NCBI GenBank assembly: GCA_964422785.1
Contig: CAYRCJ010000001.1
Location: forward strand, 5,151 to 69,150
Source of the DNA: CAYRCJ01 sp964422785
GTDB lineage: Bacteria; Patescibacteriota; Minisyncoccia; UBA11713; 2-01-FULL-45-33
DNA: 64,000 nucleotides
Direction of reading: 5' to 3'
In this document: piece after piece, positions 18,001 to 25,589 of the stretch
Layout: each line of letters starts with the position of its first letter
How positions within the stretch are numbered: the stretch's first letter is position 1
The notes under the pieces: model-generated
Database searches by the model: none
Seen by the model: the letters and a program-made list of their open reading frames with translations, nothing else
Told to the model about the DNA's origin: nothing
Made by a program: the position numbers and the translations under genes

Positions 18001-18380
18001 CCCAAGGAGGAGGCCAAAGATTCGGAGAAATGGAAGTGTGGGCGCTTGAAGGATATGGCGCCGCGCATACTCTCCAAGAAATGCTGACAATAAAATCAGA
18101 CGATGTTTTGGGCCGGGCCGCGGCTTACGATGCGATTGTGCGCGGGGAGCCTTTCCAGATTCCCAATATTCCCGCCTCATTCCATGTTTTGGTAAATGAA
18201 TTAAAGGGGCTTGGGCTTGATGTGGAAATGAAGGGAGTAGAATCTCAACCGGAAGAAGATTTGGAAGAGCGGTCAAAATTCGTCACTAAATCAAAAGAAA
18301 GAGAAAACTTCGATGAATTTATTGAGGAGGAGGAAAAGGTTGAGGCAAAAGTAAAAAAAGTAGCCGGCAAAAAATCTTAA
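15090..18380 (+). CDS. rpoB: RNA polymerase beta subunit
   Basis: 1096 residues, shorter than the roughly 1340 of E. coli because lineage-specific insertions are missing. Catalytic-core blocks are intact: the rifampicin-region stretch around residue 395-425 ([20 protein letters not shown]), [20 protein letters not shown] near 425, [20 protein letters not shown] near 670 and [18 protein letters not shown] near 820. It forms one half of the active-site cleft. rpoC follows 11 nt later. The last 50 residues are a charged, low-complexity tail. The start has a purine-rich site upstream, unlike most housekeeping genes here. Confidence 0.97.
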   Translation: [1096 protein letters not shown]

Positions 18381-18391
18381 ATTTATAAATT

Positions 18392-21300
18392 ATGGAAACA
18401 AGAATCACGGATTTCAAATCATTAATGATGAAACTCGCTTCTCCCGAGAAGATTTTGATATGGTCAAAAGGGGAAGTTACAAAACCGGAAACTATAAACT
18501 ACAGAACACAACGGCCTGAAAAGGACGGGCTTTTTGACGAAAGAATTTTCGGCCCTGAAAGAGATTACGAATGTTATTGTGGAAAATATAAACGCGTAAG
18601 ATACAAGGGAATCGTCTGTGACAAATGTGGAGTTGAAGTGACTCGCTCAATTGTTCGCCGCGAAAGAATGGGGCACATCGAACTTGCTTCGCCTGTTTCT
18701 CATATCTGGTTTTTACGAGGCGTGCCGTCGCACATCAGCATGCTTTTGGATATTTCAGTTCCGGATTTGGAGAAGGTCATTTATTTTGCCGGCTACATAA
18801 TCACTAAAGTATTTGAAGATAAGCGCCAGGAAGTTTTGGACGCTCTCGACAAAGAATACAAATCAAAATTAAAAGGCGCTGATACCAAAGACAATAAAGA
18901 TGTTTTAAAAGGCGCGTATGACAAAGCAAAATCCGAAATTAAAAGTTTAACTCCGGGGGCGGTTATTTCCGAAGTTGAATACCATAGGTTAAGCATGAAA
19001 TATGGGGATGCGTTTGAGGCGGACATCGGATCCGAGGCTCTCCGCAAAATCTGCGGCGATTTGAATTTGAGGGAACTTTTACCGACGGTGGAAAAGCAAC
19101 TGGTGGACGCTTCCCCGATCCAAAAAAAGAAAATCCAAAGACGTATCCGTCTGATAAGAACATTGATTCGTTCGGGAGTTCATCCGGAATGGATGTTTTT
19201 GACTGAGATCCCCGTGATCCCTCCGGCGCTTCGCCCCATGGTTCAATTGGAAGGAGGGCGTCATGCCACTTCCGACATCAACGATCTTTATAGGCGTGTA
19301 ATCAACAGGAACAACCGTCTCAAAAAACTTTTGGAACTCAAGGCTCCGGAAGTTATTGTCAGAAACGAAAAAAGAATGCTTCAGGAAGCTGTTGATTCTT
19401 TGATTGACAACTCAATCAAAAGAAACCAGGGACCTGCCGCCACCTCTCAAGCTCAAAAAAGACCATTAAGATCGTTGGCTGATATGCTCAAGGGTAAGCA
19501 GGGAAGATTCAGGCAAAATCTTTTGGGAAAACGCGTGGACTATTCCGGACGATCCGTTATTGTAGTGGGGCCTGATCTTAAATTGAGTCAATGCGGTCTG
19601 CCCAAGCACATGGCTTTGGAGCTTTTCAGGCCGTTCGTAATTCAAAAATTGATGGAGCGCACTTTGGCACATACCATAAAAGGAGCGGGCAGATTAATTG
19701 ATGATTTGGTCCCTGAGGTTTGGGAAAGTTTAGAAGAAGTAATCCGGGATAAACACGTGCTCCTCAACCGCGCGCCGACTCTTCACCGGCTGGGCATTCA
19801 AGCATTTAAACCGATATTAATAGAAGGCAACGCTATTCAACTTCATCCGCTGGTATGTTCCGCTTTCAACGCTGACTTCGATGGAGACCAGATGGCTGTG
19901 CATGTTCCGCTGACCGACGAGGCTCAAAGAGAAGCCAGAGATATTATGGCGAGCAATAAAAACTTGTTTAAGCCAGGCAATGGAGATCCTGTTGTTATTC
20001 CTACTCAGGATATTGTTATGGGAATTTCTTACCTTACCCGTATTCGCGAAGGCGCGAAAGGCGAGGGGAAATATTTCTCAAGTCCGAATGAGGCGATTTT
20101 GGCGTATGATTTCGATACTATAAGCCTTCAGGCCAAAGTCTTTGTTAAGATAACCAAGACTCCAAAGTATCAATCGTTGGAAAAAGAAATATTGGAAACC
20201 TCAGTCGGCAGATTGATTTTCAACAGTGTGATACCCCGCGACTATTCTTACATAAATAATGAAATGAAAAAGAAAGACCTTGAGCGTTTGGTCGCGGCTA
20301 TTATTCAAAAATACGGCGTGGACGCCACTCCGCCCATTTTGGACCACATAAAAAGTTTAGGTTATCGTTACGCCACAAAATCAGGAATCAGCTGGGGAAT
20401 GGATGATATCCAAATACCTCCAGAAAAAAATGCCTTTGTTGAGAAGGCAAAAGAAGAGGCCCGTGTTATAGAAAACCAATACAACATCGGGCTTTTGACG
20501 GACAAAGAAAGATACGAAAAAGTTACTTTTATTTGGGGGGATGTAAAAGCAAAAATTGATGAAAAAACTCCGGCTATTTTGGATAAATACGGCCCCATTC
20601 ACTACATGGTCGGCTCAGGCGCCAGAGGACAATGGAACCAGATCAACCAGATTGCAAGTATGAAGGGTCTTGTTGTAAACCCGTCCGGCCGCATCATCGA
20701 GCTCCCGATCATTTCAAGTTATAAAGAGGGTCTTAACGTTCTGGAATATTTCATTTCCACTCACGCCGCCAGAAAGGGTACCGCTGACACGGCTCTAAAA
20801 ACCGCCGTTGCCGGTTATTTGACCAGGAGGTTGGTTGATGTCGCTCAAGATGTGATAATCAGCGAGCCAAACTGTAAAGACGAAATCGGATTGCCAGTTT
20901 TCAAAAAAGATTATGAAAGGCTGGGCAAAAATTTCGCGTTAAGAATCTTAGGAAGAGTATTGGCGCAAGATGTTAATGATCCTGCCGGCAAAATACTATT
21001 TAAGAGCGGTCATATTTTGTCGAACATCGATGCGGAAAAAATCGCTTCGTTGGACATTCCAACGGTAGTATTAAGATCGCCTGTAACCTGTCGTTTGGCC
21101 AGGGGGATCTGCCAGCTTTGCTACGGATATGATTTGGGGTCTCACACCCCGGTTAAGTTGGGAGAAGCGGTGGGAGTAGTCGCCGCTCAAGCCATCGGAG
21201 AACCGGGAACTCAGCTTACAATGCGTACCTTCCACGTGGGAGGTATCGCGGGAGCCGCGGACATCACGATGGGTCTGCCCCGCGTGGAAGAAATTTTTGA

Positions 21301-22021
21301 AATCCGAGCTCCAAAACTAAAAGCCATTATTTCAAATATAGGAGGGCAGGTTATTGATATTTCGGAATCAAAGGATGGCGCGGCGGGGGACAAAGTAATT
21401 AAAATTTTGGGAGAAGACGGCAAGGGCGCCGAATTTACCATTCCCTTCGGGAAAACTATTCTGGTGAAAGCAAATGACAAGATAGAACCGGGCGCCAAAC
21501 TCACCGAGGGCTCAGTCGACATAAAAGAGCTTTTGCCGATTGCCGGTATGAGCGCCGTACAAAATTATATTATTGCCGAAGTTCAGCAACTTTATACTTT
21601 CCAGGGCGCCGCCATCAACGACAAGCATATTGAAGTTATTGTGAGGCAGATGTTCTCCCGGGTCAGAGTAAAAGATTCCGGATCCACTCCGCTAAGCATC
21701 GGAGAAATAATTGAGAAAGGAAAATTGCGCGAAGAAAACGTGAAAGCCAAAATGGCCGGAGGTACTCCGGCGAAAGCGGTGCAATTGGTTATGGGTATTA
21801 CAAATGTCGCGCTAACCACCGAAAGTTATCTTTCCGCCGCCTCGTTTATGCAGACCATGCGCGTGCTTACCAACGCCGCGGTTGAGGCCAAAGAAGATAA
21901 ACTGAGAGGTCTCAAAGAAAATGTTATCATCGGCCGATTGGTCCCGGCAGGCACAGGATACCGAAAAGAATATATGAAAAAATTGGAGGCCGCTCCTGTT
22001 ACGGAAGAAAATGAAGAATAG
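18392..22021 (+). CDS. rpoC: RNA polymerase beta' subunit
   Basis: 1209 residues. The zinc ribbon is near residue 60-78 (CYCGKYK, VCDKCG), and the catalytic Mg-binding motif NADFDGDQMAVH is near 495. The second zinc site uses CRLARGICQLCYG near 900. The trigger loop and bridge region follow around GEPGTQLTMRTFHVGGIAG. It lies 11 nt after rpoB without a Shine-Dalgarno site, consistent with transcription as one rpoBC unit. The 12-bp palindrome right after the stop probably terminates it and also forms part of the next gene's promoter. Confidence 0.97.
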   Translation: METRITDFKSLMMKLASPEKILIWSKGEVTKPETINYRTQRPEKDGLFDERIFGPERDYECYCGKYKRVRYKGIVCDKCGVEVTRSIVRRERMGHIELASPVSHIWFLRGVPSHISMLLDISVPDLEKVIYFAGYIITKVFEDKRQEVLDALDKEYKSKLKGADTKDNKDVLKGAYDKAKSEIKSLTPGAVISEVEYHRLSMKYGDAFEADIGSEALRKICGDLNLRELLPTVEKQLVDASPIQKKKIQRRIRLIRTLIRSGVHPEWMFLTEIPVIPPALRPMVQLEGGRHATSDINDLYRRVINRNNRLKKLLELKAPEVIVRNEKRMLQEAVDSLIDNSIKRNQGPAATSQAQKRPLRSLADMLKGKQGRFRQNLLGKRVDYSGRSVIVVGPDLKLSQCGLPKHMALELFRPFVIQKLMERTLAHTIKGAGRLIDDLVPEVWESLEEVIRDKHVLLNRAPTLHRLGIQAFKPILIEGNAIQLHPLVCSAFNADFDGDQMAVHVPLTDEAQREARDIMASNKNLFKPGNGDPVVIPTQDIVMGISYLTRIREGAKGEGKYFSSPNEAILAYDFDTISLQAKVFVKITKTPKYQSLEKEILETSVGRLIFNSVIPRDYSYINNEMKKKDLERLVAAIIQKYGVDATPPILDHIKSLGYRYATKSGISWGMDDIQIPPEKNAFVEKAKEEARVIENQYNIGLLTDKERYEKVTFIWGDVKAKIDEKTPAILDKYGPIHYMVGSGARGQWNQINQIASMKGLVVNPSGRIIELPIISSYKEGLNVLEYFISTHAARKGTADTALKTAVAGYLTRRLVDVAQDVIISEPNCKDEIGLPVFKKDYERLGKNFALRILGRVLAQDVNDPAGKILFKSGHILSNIDAEKIASLDIPTVVLRSPVTCRLARGICQLCYGYDLGSHTPVKLGEAVGVVAAQAIGEPGTQLTMRTFHVGGIAGAADITMGLPRVEEIFEIRAPKLKAIISNIGGQVIDISESKDGAAGDKVIKILGEDGKGAEFTIPFGKTILVKANDKIEPGAKLTEGSVDIKELLPIAGMSAVQNYIIAEVQQLYTFQGAAINDKHIEVIVRQMFSRVRVKDSGSTPLSIGEIIEKGKLREENVKAKMAGGTPAKAVQLVMGITNVALTTESYLSAASFMQTMRVLTNAAVEAKEDKLRGLKENVIIGRLVPAGTGYRKEYMKKLEAAPVTEENEE

Positions 22022-22036
22022 AAAATTTTCATCAAT

Positions 22037-22065
22037 TTGACAAAATAGCGCAAAAGCGCTATTTT
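22037..22065 (+). promoter_or_regulatory. Promoter with palindromic spacer, copy A
   Basis: TTGACA, 17 bp, TATTTT. A perfect 12-bp inverted repeat (AAAATAGCGC core, loop AAAA, 22040-22067) fills the spacer and the -10. It could also end rpoC transcripts. Confidence 0.6.
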
Positions 22066-22081
22066 GTTTTTGGAGGTGAAA

Positions 22082-22303
22082 ATGTCCGATTCTTTGCTTG
22101 ATGAATCGCAAGTTCATGAGACAACAATTACGGAATTGATTGGGCATTATGGAAGAGATATTGACCACGCTGAGATACGCAAAGTCTATCAGGAAACTCG
22201 CGAAAGGCACGAAGCCGAAGCCAGAATAAAAAGTTTTCTACCCGTCATAATTAAGCGAGAGGTCAAAAAAATTCTTTCAGCCAAAAGGAGCACAAGATGT
22301 TAA
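22082..22303 (+). CDS. Small three-helix (DUF3562-like) protein
   Basis: 73 residues from the ATG at 22082, chosen because GGAGGTG lies 4 nt upstream; the frame is open 18 nt further up, but inside the promoter. The sequence fits a short three-helix domain: HETTITELIGHYGRDIDHAE, then a helix with RKVYQETRERHEAEARIKSF, then LPVIIKREVKKIL. The F-LPV-I-R-VKK-L ending resembles the DUF3562/three-helix-bundle dimerisation family, whose role is unclear. It has its own palindromic promoter and a terminator directly at the stop codon. Confidence 0.6.
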   Translation: MSDSLLDESQVHETTITELIGHYGRDIDHAEIRKVYQETRERHEAEARIKSFLPVIIKREVKKILSAKRSTRC

Positions 22304-22328
22304 AAAGCCCCCGTCGGGGCTTTTTTTG
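22303..22328 (+). terminator. Hairpin terminator
   Basis: AAAAAGCCCC/GGGGCTTTTTT directly after the stop codon. Confidence 0.85.
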
Positions 22329-22345
22329 CGCCTATTTTTGTCTAC

Positions 22346-22374
22346 TTGACGTTCTTTTTCAAGCAATATAGCCT
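22346..22374 (+). promoter_or_regulatory. Putative promoter for metalloprotease-like gene
   Basis: TTGACG, 17 bp, TAGCCT (weak -10). Confidence 0.4.
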
Positions 22375-22412
22375 TAAAGATAGATAAGTCTCTTCTTTGA
22401 AAAGGAACCAGT

Positions 22413-23948
22413 ATGAAAACGATTAAATGCCTTCTGATTTCTATGGTTTTGATGTCCTCAATGTTATTTATTACCTCATCGGAGGCGCAGCGCGCTCCTC
22501 AAAGGAGGGCCGCCGGCGCTCGGGTAATTCAAAATACCCAGAAAGAATTGCCTTTTTATTTTCCAGAAGGCTTGATACAAACTTCAGATCCGATTGATCA
22601 ATTTTCTGAATACCAAAGATTTATTTCCTCTACTTTCAGTTGCAACCAAGGCGAACCCATGAGAGCTGTAAAATTGATAGGGGAAAATCGCGCCATTAGA
22701 GTCGAAACAGATATAGACTCTTCTTCGAGCATAACAAATCCCAAAGCGAAGCTAGTTGTCATTTTTGACAATCAGGTCCGCATTGGCGACAAAATCAGGG
22801 TTACCACTCTTTGCGGACAACAGTTCATTACCGAAGATCAATTCAAAGTTGAAAAAGATGATTTTATTGAACACGCCATTCAGGCCAGAGACGCTGACTA
22901 CGAATATTATCAGGATCTTACCGAGAAAGCCATTAAGGCTCGTGCCGAAAAATTGGGAATCAAAGTTGATGAATTCAAAAAAATTCTCGATGACAAAGAT
23001 CCTAATTACGGCATAACTTTCAGAGAGCTTCACCGCATTCCAAACGCGGTGAAGAGAAGCGATTTTATGCCGAGAGAACTTCATTTGGGCTATAACACCG
23101 AATTCCCCGGAATTCTCGGGGTCACCTGGTTAAATACCGGCGTTGTTTACATAAACCCTCAAGCCAGGATGCTGGATTATCTTTTGAGCAAGCCGGTAGT
23201 GTTTGAGCATGAATTTATTCATGCCAATTCAAACATGCAAAAGTTTCCGATGTCCGGCGGTTTTGATGCGGAACTCTTCGCGTCTATCCCGGAAATGCTC
23301 ATTCCCGATGATCAGATAAATTTATTTTTCCACGGCTACACCAGAGATCTCAGGGAACTTGCCTGGATATATTTTGGTTTTAACTATAAGCAGGTACAAA
23401 AAGAAATAACAAAGTTCAATTTCGCAGGTTCCACAAAGATTGACGAGGATAAATACCGATACTACTTCAAGGAACAAGATCGTATCAAGAAAGAAATGTA
23501 CGATTTTTTCAGAGACGTGGTTTTACCGGAATTTTATTCAGATCCTTTCTGGTGGTCCGCGATGAACGAACGGAGAAACGATCAAAATTCGATTTTCAGA
23601 ATTATGATGGCCGGGTATTACGACCCCACCATTTATGGCGGGCACGCGAATACAATGAAATGGCTTTCAACCATACCGGAAGAAAAGCTTAAAGACATTG
23701 CCAGATCTTCTTTTGAGGAGAGCGGCAATCAGGGCAACAATGGTTCTTCCGATATGATCACCTCTAAAGTTCCCCAATTTTTGATTGATCAATACAAGAA
23801 TGTCTTTACCGAAAAAGAACAAAATTCTATCCGTGAATATTTCTTGAGGCATCCGGAAGCCGGAGAACAGGTAAAGAAAATGAGTGTCCAGGAAATACTG
23901 AAATTTCTCAGGCAGATTTCCGCGTTGTCAGTTGGAGGTGTAAGATGA
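22413..23948 (+). CDS. Secreted HExxH (zincin-like) protein
   Basis: 511 residues. The signal peptide is about 1-29 (cleavage near SEA). Residues H266-E267-F268-I269-H270 form an HExxH zinc-binding motif in VVFEHEFIHANSNMQ, preceded by a strand-rich stretch (YNTEFPGILGVTWLNTGVVY) and followed 10-20 residues later by acidic residues (FDAELFASIPEMLIP) that could supply the third ligand. It is therefore probably a secreted metallopeptidase. No named peptidase family is recognised. AAAAGGA precedes the ATG. The gene overlaps the downstream lipoprotein gene by 4 nt, and the two probably work together at the cell surface. Confidence 0.7.
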   Translation: MKTIKCLLISMVLMSSMLFITSSEAQRAPQRRAAGARVIQNTQKELPFYFPEGLIQTSDPIDQFSEYQRFISSTFSCNQGEPMRAVKLIGENRAIRVETDIDSSSSITNPKAKLVVIFDNQVRIGDKIRVTTLCGQQFITEDQFKVEKDDFIEHAIQARDADYEYYQDLTEKAIKARAEKLGIKVDEFKKILDDKDPNYGITFRELHRIPNAVKRSDFMPRELHLGYNTEFPGILGVTWLNTGVVYINPQARMLDYLLSKPVVFEHEFIHANSNMQKFPMSGGFDAELFASIPEMLIPDDQINLFFHGYTRDLRELAWIYFGFNYKQVQKEITKFNFAGSTKIDEDKYRYYFKEQDRIKKEMYDFFRDVVLPEFYSDPFWWSAMNERRNDQNSIFRIMMAGYYDPTIYGGHANTMKWLSTIPEEKLKDIARSSFEESGNQGNNGSSDMITSKVPQFLIDQYKNVFTEKEQNSIREYFLRHPEAGEQVKKMSVQEILKFLRQISALSVGGVR

Positions 23949-25489
23949 AAATTTACAAAGTTTATCTTTTAACGGCTTTGATTGTTTTGATGCTTACATC
24001 GGCCTGCGCGCCGAACTACAAAGATAAGTTTATGGACAAGGGCAAGGCGGAGGGCTGGACCGAAGAACAAAACCTGGCCGCCTTTGCCTATACCGACAGG
24101 CTCTACTTTTTATCAAAAAAACCCGTAGATAAGCAGGAGTTCGCGGTTAACTACGGGCTTTTGAAAGCCACTGATATCCGCAAAAAACTCGAAGGGCTTA
24201 CAAAGGATGTTGATGAAATTTTGGATTACAAAAATGAAGACAATGCCAAATATCTTGAAATATTTGATCTAAGAAAAGACTTGGAACACGAAGAAAAAGT
24301 TTTGGAGGCCACTTTGGCCAGAGTCCGCGCCTACGAACTGGATAATCAGTTTCAGCAGCTTATGGGCACGGGATTTTACGGAGCCAATTCTCAGATTTCA
24401 GGCGGATACGATATTAAAAAGATTTTTCTTTCAAAAAATGTCGTGAGTACTTTCTCTTTTAATTCCGATCAGATTGAGGACGCCAAAAAGCGGGGAGTTC
24501 TGCAATGGATCGAGCGCGGTAAATTTCTGATTGAACGCAAGTTCGACAGGAAAGAGCCGGATCCAAACGCGCTGGACGACCAAAACGCCTTTGTATGGCG
24601 CGATCACAAAGAGGAATTGGAACTTACGAACTACAAGATCTTAAACATGGAAAAGCCGGATAATAATCTCGGAAATTATATTGAAGGTTTCAGGATAATC
24701 AACAATAAGAAAGAAAGTTTGCCGGCCCTTAAGATTTTCTTCCCTCAAGGCGGAGGAACGGGCATTATGGTTTTGGATACCGATCAGGAAGGCCGGGATC
24801 CCGGATTCGGAGTGCCTGATTTGCTCGAAAAAGTTTCGGTCTCAAGCATAGGCGATATAATGAGAAACGATCAGCTGCTTCATAGGCTTTTTGAAGAAAA
24901 GAAGCAGGCAGCCAGAGTGAAACCGGTTGCCAAGCCGGTAAATGTGGAAATAGCCAGAGTCGGGCCTCCCGCCGATGTTTGGCAGCAATCTACCGACGCT
25001 GCCGGCTGGACAGTATCGTTTAACTATAGGAACAAATTGAAAGATAATTACAATGTCAGGATAAAGCTGGCCCGGCCGTCTCACGCGGATATGGATCCGG
25101 CGCAGATAACCGAGGTCTCGACTTCGATTGAATATATAGGAAAAGAATGGACCGGCCAGGACAGGTATACTCCTTCTCTCGGCGCGGTAGTGGAATTTTA
25201 CAGAACCGTTCCTCCCTTTGATCAGAAAAATATAAACAAGGCGGACGTTCTGCATATGGAGAATACTAAAAAGATTTCAATTGATTTTCAGGATGGAAAC
25301 GAAAAGGTGGGGATTGTCACCCCCTCCGCAAATAACCAATTTATTCAAGATGAACCTTACGCGATAGAATATACTGAAGGTCAGAAAAGATATCACATTG
25401 AAAAAGATAACGGATCGACGGTATTTAACAAAAAGAAAGAAATTTCGCTGCCCAAAAACGCCAATACCGGCGTTTACGGCCCAAATTAG
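23945..25489 (+). CDS. Surface lipoprotein partner of the HExxH protein
   Basis: 514 residues. The N-terminus is a lipoprotein signal with lipobox LTSAC (C21), so the mature protein should be lipid-anchored. Residues 30-150 are mostly helical (RKKLEGLTKDVDEILDY). The remainder is mixed alpha/beta with a beta-rich C-terminal domain (about 320-500). No known family is recognised. The start overlaps the protease-like gene's stop (ATGA) and has GGAGGTG upstream, so translation is coupled. A role as inhibitor, substrate or anchor of the neighbour is possible but only inferred. Confidence 0.7.
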   Translation: MKIYKVYLLTALIVLMLTSACAPNYKDKFMDKGKAEGWTEEQNLAAFAYTDRLYFLSKKPVDKQEFAVNYGLLKATDIRKKLEGLTKDVDEILDYKNEDNAKYLEIFDLRKDLEHEEKVLEATLARVRAYELDNQFQQLMGTGFYGANSQISGGYDIKKIFLSKNVVSTFSFNSDQIEDAKKRGVLQWIERGKFLIERKFDRKEPDPNALDDQNAFVWRDHKEELELTNYKILNMEKPDNNLGNYIEGFRIINNKKESLPALKIFFPQGGGTGIMVLDTDQEGRDPGFGVPDLLEKVSVSSIGDIMRNDQLLHRLFEEKKQAARVKPVAKPVNVEIARVGPPADVWQQSTDAAGWTVSFNYRNKLKDNYNVRIKLARPSHADMDPAQITEVSTSIEYIGKEWTGQDRYTPSLGAVVEFYRTVPPFDQKNINKADVLHMENTKKISIDFQDGNEKVGIVTPSANNQFIQDEPYAIEYTEGQKRYHIEKDNGSTVFNKKKEISLPKNANTGVYGPN

Positions 25490-25499
25490 AATAATAAAT

Positions 25500-25551
25500 A
25501 AAAGACCCAGTGGGTCTTTTATCGTCCCGATGGCCATCGGGACGATTTTTT
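25500..25551 (+). terminator. Double hairpin terminator
   Basis: AAAGACCC/GGGTCTTT, then a perfect 26-bp palindrome (25521-25546) with core CCGATGGCCATCGG, then six T. Confidence 0.9.
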
Positions 25552-25553
25552 GT

Positions 25554-25559
25554 TATAAT
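25554..25559 (+). promoter_or_regulatory. -10 box for ftsK
   Basis: TATAAT with an extended-10 TG, starting 8 nt after the terminator palindrome. A small GGAACT/AGTTCC hairpin follows in the 25-nt leader. Confidence 0.5.
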
Positions 25560-25589
25560 GTTTGCAGGAACTTGAGTTCCTGGAATCAA

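Noticed and set aside
22037..22075. The palindromes at 22040, 27804, 44340 and 63620 as plain terminators only
   Set aside because: A terminator role is possible, but it does not explain the conserved TTGACA and TATTTT at exactly 17-bp spacing, nor why copy D keeps the promoter boxes while its stem has a mismatch.
25398..25589. Upstream extension of ftsK
   Set aside because: The extra codons lie in the end of the lipoprotein gene and in two terminator hairpins, and add no family similarity.
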